This document shows positions 27,412-35,517 of a DNA stretch of 64,000 bases, one piece after another. The notes beneath the pieces are model-generated. The model searched no databases and was not told the origin of the DNA. It worked only from the letters and a program-made list of their open reading frames with translations. This DNA comes from Sphingomonadales bacterium (GTDB lineage Bacteria > Pseudomonadota > Alphaproteobacteria > Sphingomonadales > Sphingomonadaceae): assembly GCA_027491235.1 (NCBI GenBank), contig JAIXWO010000021.1, positions 620,001 through 684,000 of the forward strand. Direction: 5' to 3'. Every line of letters begins with the position of its first letter. Position 1 is the first letter of the stretch. The position numbers and the translations under genes were made by a program.

Positions 27412-29685
27412 CTAAACGATCTCTACATTCTTCTCTCGTGCCCACTCGATGAGAGTGGCCCTGATGTCTGCAGGCGGATGCGCCAACAGGGTTTCCATAA
27501 TTTCCTTGGTATCACAAATGTTTAGGGAGCGCACCATTGCTTTGACAGGCGCGATGGCTGCCGGTGTAATGGAAAGACGTTCGATGCCAATGCCAATAAG
27601 CGCCATCGCCTCCAGCGTTCTTCCGCCCATTTCTCCGCAAATTGTGACAGGCACGTCTGCTGCTTGGCATTCGCGAGTCACGCGGCGGATGAATCGAAGG
27701 ATCGCAGGCGACAGCCAGTCATAGCGCTCTGCCAGCTTAGGATTGGCGCGGTCAGCCGCGAACAGGAACTGCGTCAGGTCGTTGGTCCCAATTGACAGAA
27801 AATCGAGCTTAGGCAGGATCATGTCCAACGTTTCGGCAAGTGCCGGCACCTCCAGCATCGTCCCATATCGGATGCGGGTCGGGGTCGCGCGGCCCTGCTT
27901 TGCGATCCATTCCCGCTGGCGTTCAAAAATCGCGCGCGCTTCGTCAAATTCCCAAGGTTCGGACACCATCGGGAACATGACGCTGAGTGTGCGGCCCGCA
28001 GCTGCCTCCAGCAAGGCGCGCGCCTGTGCCTTCATGAGGCCGTCGCGTTCCAGTGCCAGGCGGATGGCGCGCCACCCCATGGCGGGGTTTTCTTCTTCGC
28101 CGGTGTCGATCCGCAGATAGGGCAGGGCCTTGTCTCCGCCGATATCGACAGTCCGGAAGATGACTGGCCGGTCGCCCGCCGCATCCAATACATCGCGGTA
28201 CAGGCGCTGCTGGCGTTCGCGCTGCGGCATGGTGGCGGATACGAGGAACTGGAATTCAGTGCGGAACAGGCCGATGCCGTCGGCACCTGTCACGTCGAGT
28301 TGGGCCACATCATCCCGCAGGCCGGCGTTCACCATCAGGGTGATGCGGGCATCATCCAAGGTGACGGGCGGCTGGTTGCGCATCGCGGCATAAGCGGCAC
28401 GCCGCTTCTGGGATGTTTCCAGCCGTGCCTCAAAGGCTTCCTCCATTGCGGCGCTGGGCCGGACAAAGGCAGAGGCCTTGCCGACGTCAAGAAGGACAAG
28501 ATCGCCTTCGCCGATGATACGTCGGACGTTGCGCACGCGGCCAAGAACAGGGACGCCCATCGCACGCGCGACGATGGTGACGTGCGCGGTCAGCGAGCCT
28601 TCTTCAAGGATGACGCCTTTCAGGCGCCGCCGGTCATATTCCAGCAGTTCGGCCGGCCCCAGGTTGCGGGCAATAAGGATCGTGTCATGGCGCAGACCCG
28701 CTTGTGCGGCAGACCCCAATTGGCCGGAGACGATACGGAGCAGGCGGTTCGCCATGTCTTCCAGATCGTGCATCCGGTCCGCCAGCAAGGGATCGTCGAT
28801 CTGACGCATCCGCATGCGGGTGCGCTGCTGCACGCGTTCAATCGCGGCCTCTGCAGTCAGACCACTGTCGATGGCTTCGTTGATGCGCCGACGCCAGCCT
28901 TCATCATAGGCGAACATCTTATACATCTCGAGCACTTCGCGATGCTCACCTTCGACGCCGAATTCGGCTTCGCTGGCCATGCGCTCAATCTGCTCGCGCA
29001 TCTTGTCAAAGGCGGCATAGACGCGGTGGCGCTCCGCTTCGGTGTCTTCAGCAACAGTGTGTTCAATGGTGACGCGCGGCTGGTGGAATACGGCACGGCC
29101 CGAGGCCATGCCATCGACCAGCTTAAGCCCGGACAGGCTATGGGCGGACGTGTCCTGCACCTTGGAACCGCGGCGTTCTTCATTATCGATCAGCCCGGCA
29201 TTGGCGATCAGTTCCGACAGAACCATGGCGACGGTTTGCAGCGCCTCAATTTCTTCCTCGGCATATTTGCGCGGGTCGACATGCTGGACGCAGACGACGC
29301 CGACGGCATCTTCCTTGCGGATGATGGGGACACCGGCAAAGCTGTGGAACAGGTCTTCGCCCGTTTCCGGCTTATAGGCAAAGTCCGGGTGGCTCGTCGC
29401 TTCGTCAAGGTTGAGCGTTGATATCTGTTCGGCAATTGTGCCGACCAGACCTTCGCCCAATGCCATCTTGGTGACGTGGACGGCCTCTTGCTTCAGGCCT
29501 TTGGTCGCGAAAAGTTCCAGCAAGCCATCGCGCCGCAGATAGATGGAGCAGACTTCGCTTTGCAGAACATCAGCGATGATGGCGACCACGCGGTTCAGCT
29601 TGGCCTGCGCACTGGTCCGCGCTGCCATCACTTCATGGAGGCGGGTCAAAATTTCCCGGGACGCGGAAGCGGCGCTGGCTGGCAT
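27412..29685 (-). CDS. ptsP: PEP-phosphotransferase PtsP (enzyme I-Ntr)
   Basis: The 757-residue protein has an N-terminal GAF domain (about 1-165), a linker, the EI swivel domain with the phosphohistidine in LTAHVTIVARAMGVPVLG, and the PEP-binding barrel with GLFRTEFQFL, RTVDIGGDKALPYL and SIGTNDLTQFLFAADR. EI-Ntr passes phosphate from PEP to NPr and EIIA-Ntr and senses glutamine/2-oxoglutarate through GAF. Partners ptsO/ptsN are not in the window. It is first in ptsP-rodZ-cpoB-tilS-ftsH. Confidence 0.96.
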   Translation of the reverse strand: MPASAASASREILTRLHEVMAARTSAQAKLNRVVAIIADVLQSEVCSIYLRRDGLLELFATKGLKQEAVHVTKMALGEGLVGTIAEQISTLNLDEATSHPDFAYKPETGEDLFHSFAGVPIIRKEDAVGVVCVQHVDPRKYAEEEIEALQTVAMVLSELIANAGLIDNEERRGSKVQDTSAHSLSGLKLVDGMASGRAVFHQPRVTIEHTVAEDTEAERHRVYAAFDKMREQIERMASEAEFGVEGEHREVLEMYKMFAYDEGWRRRINEAIDSGLTAEAAIERVQQRTRMRMRQIDDPLLADRMHDLEDMANRLLRIVSGQLGSAAQAGLRHDTILIARNLGPAELLEYDRRRLKGVILEEGSLTAHVTIVARAMGVPVLGRVRNVRRIIGEGDLVLLDVGKASAFVRPSAAMEEAFEARLETSQKRRAAYAAMRNQPPVTLDDARITLMVNAGLRDDVAQLDVTGADGIGLFRTEFQFLVSATMPQRERQQRLYRDVLDAAGDRPVIFRTVDIGGDKALPYLRIDTGEEENPAMGWRAIRLALERDGLMKAQARALLEAAAGRTLSVMFPMVSEPWEFDEARAIFERQREWIAKQGRATPTRIRYGTMLEVPALAETLDMILPKLDFLSIGTNDLTQFLFAADRANPKLAERYDWLSPAILRFIRRVTRECQAADVPVTICGEMGGRTLEAMALIGIGIERLSITPAAIAPVKAMVRSLNICDTKEIMETLLAHPPADIRATLIEWAREKNVEIV

Positions 29686-29759
29686 TTTACTGCGCTAGCA
29701 GTTTGTGAACGCGGATGCCAACGCGAAGAAATCGTATGTCGGTTAGGCGTCGCGACGCC

Positions 29760-30242
29760 TCAACCACCATCGCCATCCTTGTCTTCATTATCGGCATTTG
29801 GGTCTGGGTTTCCGGACATCGAGGGCAGTGGCGGACGCTTTGGAAACTTGCCGCCATTGCAGGCATAGACCATCGCCTGTTCGACCAGCGATCCCGGGGC
29901 GACAGGTTCATATTTCAGGGCCACATCTGCCCCCGCCCAATCGTGCGATCTCCGGCCATTCACGGTGCGCGCATAGGTCAATGTCGCAAGGGTGCGGCGC
30001 GCACAATCAAAGCTATAGCGCACGCGCTCCACGCTGCCCCGGCCTGCACTGTTCCGCATCTCGACAAAGACCTGCATCACCGGAAAATCGCGTAGGCCAA
30101 AGATCGGTGCCGAGGGTTTCAGGCTGGTCACGTCGACCAGGATCTGGCGACCGCCTTCATTTTCGCCGAGGACGACGAGCGCCTGCGCAAAGGCGGGCGC
30201 CGGGAAACTTGCCAGGAATAGCGAGAGGGCGACACGCTTCAT
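29760..30242 (-). CDS. Small exported protein, surface-adhesin-E-like
   Basis: The 160-residue product has a signal peptide (MKRVALSLFLASFPAPAFAQA). The mature domain contains VDVTSLKPSAP, MQVFVEMRNSAGRGSVERVRYSFDCARRTLA, a layout like the surface-adhesin protein E-type domain (paired beta strands, two cysteines), a tentative match. The C-terminus is a Pro/Asn/Asp/Gly-rich tail. Its ATG overlaps the monooxygenase stop by 4 bases (ATGA), so it is coupled to that gene though no joint function is obvious. Confidence 0.65.
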   Translation of the reverse strand: MKRVALSLFLASFPAPAFAQALVVLGENEGGRQILVDVTSLKPSAPIFGLRDFPVMQVFVEMRNSAGRGSVERVRYSFDCARRTLATLTYARTVNGRRSHDWAGADVALKYEPVAPGSLVEQAMVYACNGGKFPKRPPLPSMSGNPDPNADNEDKDGDGG

Positions 30243-31600
30243 GCAGCGGCGGTCGCCCTGCCGGGCACAGGCACGGGGTTGCCCTTAGCCGCCGCCCGCT
30301 TGGCCCCCTTGGCCAGTTCCTTCTTCAGGGCACGGCAATAATGATCAAAGTCGAGCTGGATCGTATGGCGGCGGGCCGCGTAATATTGGCCGGTATAATA
30401 GTCCTCATCCGCGGCAATGATGCGCTGCATCTCGTCGACAGCCGGTGGCAGATAGTCGCCCGCCAGATAGGCGCCGACCAGTTTGGATTGTTGTTCGGCA
30501 AAGTTGACGAGGGTCGGCACGGGTTGGGCGAGCCCCATGTAGAAAAGGTCGGGCACGCCCGGTTTCATGATGCGCTTGTAGAGGGGCGGCGGCCGGTTGT
30601 CGGCATCGGCGATCAGGCCGGGATCCTCAAAGAACGGGAATTTGATGTCATAGCCCGTTGCCCAGACGATCACGTCGATCTGCTCGCGGCTGCCATCGGC
30701 AAAGACGACGCCGTCACCGTCCAGCCGGTCAACACCGGGCTTCATGGTCAGGTCGCCGGAACCGGCGCGCAGCAGAAATTCGCCCGAGACAGTGCCGTGG
30801 CTTTCAAAGGGGGTGATTTCGGGTTCCGGCAAGCCATAGTCGCTCATCTTGCCAACCAGACCGCGGATCATCTTTTCACCCAGCTTCTGGCGCATCCATT
30901 TGGGCATCCAGGCGGGGGCCGGATTTTTGTCGAGCGGCTGCCCGCGATAATATTTGGGGAAGACCCAGACGCCGCGCCGGGCGGAGACGAACAGCTTCTC
31001 CGCAATCGGGCGCTGCGACAGTTCCGACGCGACATCCATTGCCGAATTGCCCATGCCGACGACGAGCACCCGCTTGCCGACGCAATTCACCGGTTCAAAC
31101 GGGCTGCGGTAATTGTGCGAATGGATCTGGGCGCCGGTGAAGGTGCCGGGATATTCGGGGATGCGTGCGGCCCAATGATGTCCGTTGGCAACCACCAGCG
31201 CGTCATAATCGCGCACCTCGCCGGTCGACAGCGTGATCGTCCAACCGCCGCCGGACTTCCGCTGCGCCTTTTCCACCCGCGTGTTGAACCGGATGTGCTT
31301 CCTCAAGTCGAAATGGTCGACATAGTCATGGAAGTATTGGAGCAGCTGCGCGTGGTGCGGATAATCGGGCCAATGCGCCGGGACAGGGTAATCTTCAAAG
31401 GCCAGCCGCCATTTCGACGTGTCGATATGCAGGCTTTTATAGCAGGCCGACATGCCGTTGGGATTGTTGTAATACCAGTTGCCACCGATGTTGTCGGAGG
31501 CCTCAAATATCTCAAACGGTATCCCGTAATCCTGAAGGCGTTTGGCAGTGGTAAAGCCGGAGCAACCGGCGCCGATAATGCAGACTTTGGGCATGTTCAT
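30239..31600 (-). CDS. Flavin-containing monooxygenase (FMO/BVMO-like)
   Basis: The product of about 453 residues has FAD motif VCIIGAGCSGFTTAKRLQ at the N-terminus and the NADPH motif VLVVGMGNSAMDVASEL (about residue 185). A flavoprotein ATG motif, VWATGYDIKFPF, lies near residue 330. These enzymes oxygenate soft nucleophiles or ketones. The track start at 31618 is a TTG; ATG at 31600 or 31594 sits just before the Rossmann strand. Substrate is unknown. The small exported protein is translationally coupled downstream. Confidence 0.88.
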   Translation of the reverse strand: MNMPKVCIIGAGCSGFTTAKRLQDYGIPFEIFEASDNIGGNWYYNNPNGMSACYKSLHIDTSKWRLAFEDYPVPAHWPDYPHHAQLLQYFHDYVDHFDLRKHIRFNTRVEKAQRKSGGGWTITLSTGEVRDYDALVVANGHHWAARIPEYPGTFTGAQIHSHNYRSPFEPVNCVGKRVLVVGMGNSAMDVASELSQRPIAEKLFVSARRGVWVFPKYYRGQPLDKNPAPAWMPKWMRQKLGEKMIRGLVGKMSDYGLPEPEITPFESHGTVSGEFLLRAGSGDLTMKPGVDRLDGDGVVFADGSREQIDVIVWATGYDIKFPFFEDPGLIADADNRPPPLYKRIMKPGVPDLFYMGLAQPVPTLVNFAEQQSKLVGAYLAGDYLPPAVDEMQRIIAADEDYYTGQYYAARRHTIQLDFDHYCRALKKELAKGAKRAAAKGNPVPVPGRATAAA

Positions 31601-31677
31601 GCTGGTAGAATGGCGCAAGCGTTGCGGATTGCAACCCTCAGAAGCATCAGCGGTCGGGCTTGGCGGGTCGCAACGGC

Positions 31678-32538
31678 TCAGATCGCGTTTACAGGAAGGC
31701 GCAGATAGACATGACCCTCAGACGTGGCCGGGGGCAGGTTTCCGGCCCGGATATTCACCTGAAGCGATGGCAGAATGAGGAGAGGTGCGGCCAACGTCTT
31801 ATCCCTCGCTTCCCGCATGGCGACGAAGGCCGCTTCGTCGATGCCATCATGGATGTGGATGTTGGCCGCGCGGTGATCCGCCACCGAGGCTTCCCAAGCG
31901 GGGGTGGGGCGCGTCTCTGGCGGGTAATCGTGCCCGGTAAAGAGCCGCGTGTCCTTGGGGAGGTTGAGGATCTTTCGGATGGAGCGATAGAGAGTCCGTG
32001 CGTCACCTCCGGGAAAATCGGCGCGCGCCGTCCCATAATCGGGCATGAACACGGTATCCCCGACAAAGGCAGCATCGCCGATGATGTAGGTGACGCAGGC
32101 AGGCGTATGCCCCGGTGTATGAAGGACTTTGATGGCGAAGTTGCCCAGGGGCAATTCATCGCCATCGCTGACGAGCCGATCAAAAACAGATCCGTCACGG
32201 GCCACGTCATCGGCTTCAAACAGGTCTGCGAAAATCGTCTGCACGTCGGTGATGTGCGCCCCGATGACGACCGGTGCGCCTGTCTTTTCGCGGATGTGAT
32301 GCGCGGCAGACAGATGGTCGGCATGGGCATGGGTTTCGAGAACGTATCGCAGATCAAGGCCTTGCGCGTGAACATAATCCAGAACGGCATCGGCAGACGC
32401 TGTGGAGATGCGCGCGTTGCGTGGCGAGAAATCGAGCACCGGATCAATGATCGCTGCGGCCCTACTGGCCGGATCATGCACGACATAGGTGATGGTGTTG
32501 GTGGCGGTGTCGAAAAAGCCGTGGACCTGAGGCTGCAT
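31678..32538 (-). CDS. MBL-fold hydrolase, persulfide dioxygenase / Blh-like
   Basis: The 286-residue metallo-beta-lactamase-fold protein has zinc/iron motif THAHADHLSAAHHI, then HTPGHTPACVTYIIGDAAFVGDT and FTGHDYPP. The sequence fits the Blh/ETHE1-like sulfur dioxygenase group, which oxidises glutathione persulfide. It is divergent from an ArsR-family regulator gene across a 78-bp AT-rich gap, the arrangement of bigR-type H2S detoxification loci. A glyoxalase II role is less likely because of this context. Confidence 0.88.
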   Translation of the reverse strand: MQPQVHGFFDTATNTITYVVHDPASRAAAIIDPVLDFSPRNARISTASADAVLDYVHAQGLDLRYVLETHAHADHLSAAHHIREKTGAPVVIGAHITDVQTIFADLFEADDVARDGSVFDRLVSDGDELPLGNFAIKVLHTPGHTPACVTYIIGDAAFVGDTVFMPDYGTARADFPGGDARTLYRSIRKILNLPKDTRLFTGHDYPPETRPTPAWEASVADHRAANIHIHDGIDEAAFVAMREARDKTLAAPLLILPSLQVNIRAGNLPPATSEGHVYLRLPVNAI

Positions 32539-32567
32539 GAAAATCGACTCCTTTGTCGCGGGTGATG

Positions 32568-32612
32568 TCTAAATATTAGGTATTGCTAAATTAGAATCAA
32601 GTAATATATTCC
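32568..32612. promoter_or_regulatory. AT-rich divergent promoter/operator of the sulfur locus
   Basis: The 78-bp gap between the MBL gene and the ArsR regulator holds a markedly AT-rich run (AATATTAGG, TTGCTAAATTAGAATC, GTAATATATT) in GC-rich DNA. BigR/SqrR family regulators bind AT-rich imperfect dyads in just such gaps. I see only an imperfect AATATTA / TAATATATT symmetry, so the exact operator is not assigned. Confidence 0.55.
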
Positions 32613-32616
32613 TATC

Positions 32617-32946
32617 ATGTTTGATCTTTCCCGCTTTGACCTGAGCCTTTTTGAAGACAGCGCCGGACGCGCCGCATCGCTGCTGCGCACCCTTGCCAAT
32701 GAACGACGGTTGATGATCCTGTGTCAGCTGGTGGACGGAGAAATGTCGGTTGGCGCGCTGCAGCCCCGCGTCGGCCTGTCGCAGTCCGCTTTGTCCCAGC
32801 ACCTCGCCTTGCTGCGCGAGGAAGGTGTGGTGGCGACGCGGCGTGAAGGGCAATCTATTTTCTACCGCGTCGCCGATCCGGCCGCGTTGCGCGTTCTCCA
32901 GACATTGGCCGAATTGTTCTGCCCCCCTGACATGAGGACTGATTGA
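32617..32946 (+). CDS. ArsR-family persulfide-sensing repressor (BigR/SqrR-like)
   Basis: The 109-residue winged helix protein has RAASLLRTLANERRLMILCQL at the start of the domain and recognition helix LSQSALSQHLALLREEGVVATRREGQSIFYRV. Two cysteines, in MILCQL and near the C-terminus in LFCPPD, fall where BigR and SqrR carry the pair that forms a disulfide or polysulfide link with reactive sulfur species. It likely represses both the MBL gene and its own operon with the rhodanese and TauE/SafE genes. The next gene starts 1 base after its stop. Confidence 0.88.
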   Translation: MFDLSRFDLSLFEDSAGRAASLLRTLANERRLMILCQLVDGEMSVGALQPRVGLSQSALSQHLALLREEGVVATRREGQSIFYRVADPAALRVLQTLAELFCPPDMRTD

Positions 32947-32947
32947 T

Positions 32948-33484
32948 ATGACCGCCACTCTGACGCCGCTTTCCCCGGAGGAGGTCAAGGCACGCCTTGA
33001 TGCCGGAGGTGCGGTTCTCATCGACATTCGTGAGCCGGATGAATTTGCCCGCAGCCATGTGCCGGGTGCCCGGTCCCATCCCCTTTCGGTTTGGGAAGCC
33101 GCGCATTTGACGGTCGATCCGGATGCCGATGTTGTCTTCACCTGTCGGTCCGGGATGCGCACTGCGGGGGCATGTGACCGTTTGGCCGCGCGCGTGACGG
33201 GCGATGCCTATGTTCTGTCCGGTGGTTTGGATGGCTGGACGAAGGCGGGCCTTCCTGTTGCAACCGACGCCAAAGCGCCGATGGAGATTATGCGTCAGGT
33301 CCAGATTGCCGCCGGCTCGCTGGTGCTGCTTGGCGTTGTGTTGGGCTTTGCGGTCGCACCGGCGTTTTTCGGGCTGTCCGCCTTTGTCGGCGCGGGCCTC
33401 ACCTTTGCCGGTGCCACAGGTTTCTGCGGCATGGCACGGCTGTTGATGCTGGCCCCTTGGAACCGCCGGCCGGTCACGGCCTGA
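32948..33484 (+). CDS. Rhodanese domain protein with C-terminal membrane segment (DUF2892)
   Basis: The 178-residue protein has a rhodanese domain (about residues 8-105: IDIREPDEFARSHVPGA and active loop FTCRSGMRT with catalytic Cys). A C-terminal two-helix membrane hairpin of DUF2892 type follows (LVLLGVVLGFAVAPAFFGL, GATGFCGMARLL). It probably moves sulfane sulfur at the membrane as part of the sulfide detoxification locus. Its TGA overlaps the next ATG by one base (TGATG). Confidence 0.9.
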   Translation: MTATLTPLSPEEVKARLDAGGAVLIDIREPDEFARSHVPGARSHPLSVWEAAHLTVDPDADVVFTCRSGMRTAGACDRLAARVTGDAYVLSGGLDGWTKAGLPVATDAKAPMEIMRQVQIAAGSLVLLGVVLGFAVAPAFFGLSAFVGAGLTFAGATGFCGMARLLMLAPWNRRPVTA

Positions 33485-34242
33485 TGCTGGACCCGCACCT
33501 CATCGCCGCAATTGGCGGGATGCTTGTCGGCCTTTTGCTGACGGTGTTTGGCGGCGGCGGGTCTGTGCTGGCAACGCCATGGCTGCTTTATGCGGTCGGG
33601 GTTGCCGACGTTCATATCGCGATTGGGACCTCGGCGGCGGCGGTCGCGGTTAACGCGGCAACAGGCCTTGCGGTGCAAGCGCGTGCCGGACGGGTGAAAT
33701 GGCCCTGTGCGTCCGTCTTTGCGCTGGCGGGTCTCGCCGGGTCTCTCATCGGCGCGCACCTTGGCAAGCAGGTCGATGGCGCACACCTCGTCAAATGGTT
33801 TGCCGTCGCGATGATCGCAATTGCTATCTCCATGGTCATCCCCCGCAAGTCGGAAGGTGATCCGTCCGTCCATCTTCAGCCTGCGATGGTGCTGAAACTG
33901 GCGCCGGTTGGGTTTCTCGCAGGGCTCGCCGCTGGATTTTTCGGGATAGGTGGTGGCTTTCTCATCGCGCCGGGGCTGATGGCCTCAACGGGGATGACAT
34001 TGGCCAATGCCGCCGCATCGTCGCTCGTTTCTGTGACGTTGTTCGGCGGCGCGACCAGTGCCTCCTATGCGCTGTCGGGCCAGATCGACTGGGGCCTTTT
34101 CGTAGCTCTCGTGATTGGCGGGGCCGGTGGTGCATTGCTCGGCGCGCCTGTCTCGCGTTGGTTCGCGCAGCGGATTGCGGCGGCGCGGCTGGGCTTTGCC
34201 GGGTTTGTTGTCGCAGTCGCGGTTTACATCCTGCTGCGGTGA
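33484..34242 (+). CDS. TauE/SafE family sulfite/anion exporter
   Basis: From ATG 33484 the 252-residue protein has about 7-8 transmembrane helices. It includes GGGGSVLATPWLLYAVGV and GFFGIGGGFLIAPGL, the duplicated G-x-G-G-G-F motifs of TauE/SafE. It most likely exports sulfite or thiosulfate made by the dioxygenase and rhodanese steps. The track ORF starts 27 bases earlier within the rhodanese gene. Its stop faces the amidohydrolase stop, 3 bp apart. Confidence 0.92.
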   Translation: MLDPHLIAAIGGMLVGLLLTVFGGGGSVLATPWLLYAVGVADVHIAIGTSAAAVAVNAATGLAVQARAGRVKWPCASVFALAGLAGSLIGAHLGKQVDGAHLVKWFAVAMIAIAISMVIPRKSEGDPSVHLQPAMVLKLAPVGFLAGLAAGFFGIGGGFLIAPGLMASTGMTLANAAASSLVSVTLFGGATSASYALSGQIDWGLFVALVIGGAGGALLGAPVSRWFAQRIAAARLGFAGFVVAVAVYILLR

Positions 34243-34245
34243 GTG

Positions 34246-35517
34246 TCAGCGGACGACAGCGCCGCCCTTGATCACGCCCGCGACTGTTTCCAGCACACGC
34301 ACATTCTTCAGCGGGTCGCCATCAACGGCAATCATGTCGCCAAACTTGCCGACGGTGATGCTGCCCACATCCTTGTCGCGCATCATGACCTTGGCGGCGT
34401 CCAGCGTCGCGGCGCGGATCGCCTGAAGCGGCGTCATGCCATAGCGGACCATATAGGCGAATTGGCGCGCATTGAGTCCGTGCGGATAGACGCCGCTGTC
34501 GGTCCCAAAAGCAATCGGTGCGCCCATGGCCACGCCTTTGCGGAACATCTCGCGCTGGATGTCGGTCGTCTCGCGGTTCTTGCGCAGATATTCGGCGGGC
34601 CAGCCCTCTTTGGTGCCGATCTCCTCAATCCAGTCGCCATTATAGACATCCATGACGAGCCAGACGCCCTTGGCCTTGGCAAGCGCGAGGCCTTCTTCAT
34701 CAATGATGCTGGCATGTTCGATCGAACGGACGCCTGCGCGGATCGCGGCCTTGATGCCTTCGGCGCCGTGCGCATGGGCCGTCGCATAGCTGCCATGTTT
34801 GGCGGCGACCTCCACGGCGGTGCGCATTTGCTCTTCGGTCAATTCGGGCTGGCCGGGTTCGGTGCCGATGGCAAGGACCGCGCCGGTTGCGATGAGCTTC
34901 AGGAAATCGGCCCCGCCCTTGAACAGGGCTTCGGCCTTGTCGCGCGCTTCGGCGGCATTGGTCACAACGCCAAAGCGCATTTCGGGTGGCACGGTGCCGG
35001 GTGGCAGGCCGTTAATCTCGCCACCGCCACCGGGGATGGTGATGTAGGTGCCGACCACAGCCATGCGGGGGCCGGGGATCAATCCCTTGTCGATGGCGTT
35101 GCGCAATTTGACGTCGGAGAAGACACGGAACGTCCCCACATCGCGCGCCGTCGTGAACCCGGCCATCAACGTGTCGCGGGCATTTTTCGCCCCGATAAAG
35201 GCGCTCTCGGCCGGGCCAGTGGTGATCGGCTCGGCAATGTCCGCGCCTTGCCCAACATCGGCCAGATGGGTGTGCAGATCGATCAGACCGGGCAGGACAG
35301 TATATTTGCGCCAGTCGATGACCGTCGCGCCTTCGGGCGGCGTGCCGCATGTCGCGACGGAAGTGATCCTCTGATCAGTGATGGTGACGCACTGGCCCTT
35401 GCGGACCGCGCCGGTCTCAACATCGACCAGCCGACCCGTCTGAACATAGGTTGTGCCCGCCGCTGCACCAGATGCCGCAAGGGCGCCCAGCAGCAGGGCG
35501 AGCGCAACGGACCTCAT
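34246..35517 (-). CDS. Exported metal-dependent amidohydrolase
   Basis: The 423-residue protein has a signal peptide (1-20) and an amidohydrolase TIM barrel. Its metal motifs are GLIDLHTHL, a carboxylated-lysine candidate in DFLKLIATGAV, ATAHAHGAEGI, SIEHASIID and FGTDSGVYPHG. It resembles the Xaa-Pro dipeptidase/prolidase-like group of exported amidohydrolases in sphingomonads. Its ATG overlaps the PhoD stop (ATGA), so it is coupled to the phosphatase, suggesting joint scavenging in the periplasm. Confidence 0.88.
   Translation of the reverse strand: MRSVALALLLGALAASGAAAGTTYVQTGRLVDVETGAVRKGQCVTITDQRITSVATCGTPPEGATVIDWRKYTVLPGLIDLHTHLADVGQGADIAEPITTGPAESAFIGAKNARDTLMAGFTTARDVGTFRVFSDVKLRNAIDKGLIPGPRMAVVGTYITIPGGGGEINGLPPGTVPPEMRFGVVTNAAEARDKAEALFKGGADFLKLIATGAVLAIGTEPGQPELTEEQMRTAVEVAAKHGSYATAHAHGAEGIKAAIRAGVRSIEHASIIDEEGLALAKAKGVWLVMDVYNGDWIEEIGTKEGWPAEYLRKNRETTDIQREMFRKGVAMGAPIAFGTDSGVYPHGLNARQFAYMVRYGMTPLQAIRAATLDAAKVMMRDKDVGSITVGKFGDMIAVDGDPLKNVRVLETVAGVIKGGAVVR

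Noticed and set aside
29798-31708. 636-aa plus-strand ORF
   Set aside because: It lies antisense to the exported protein and the flavin monooxygenase; long open antisense frames are common in this GC-rich codon usage.
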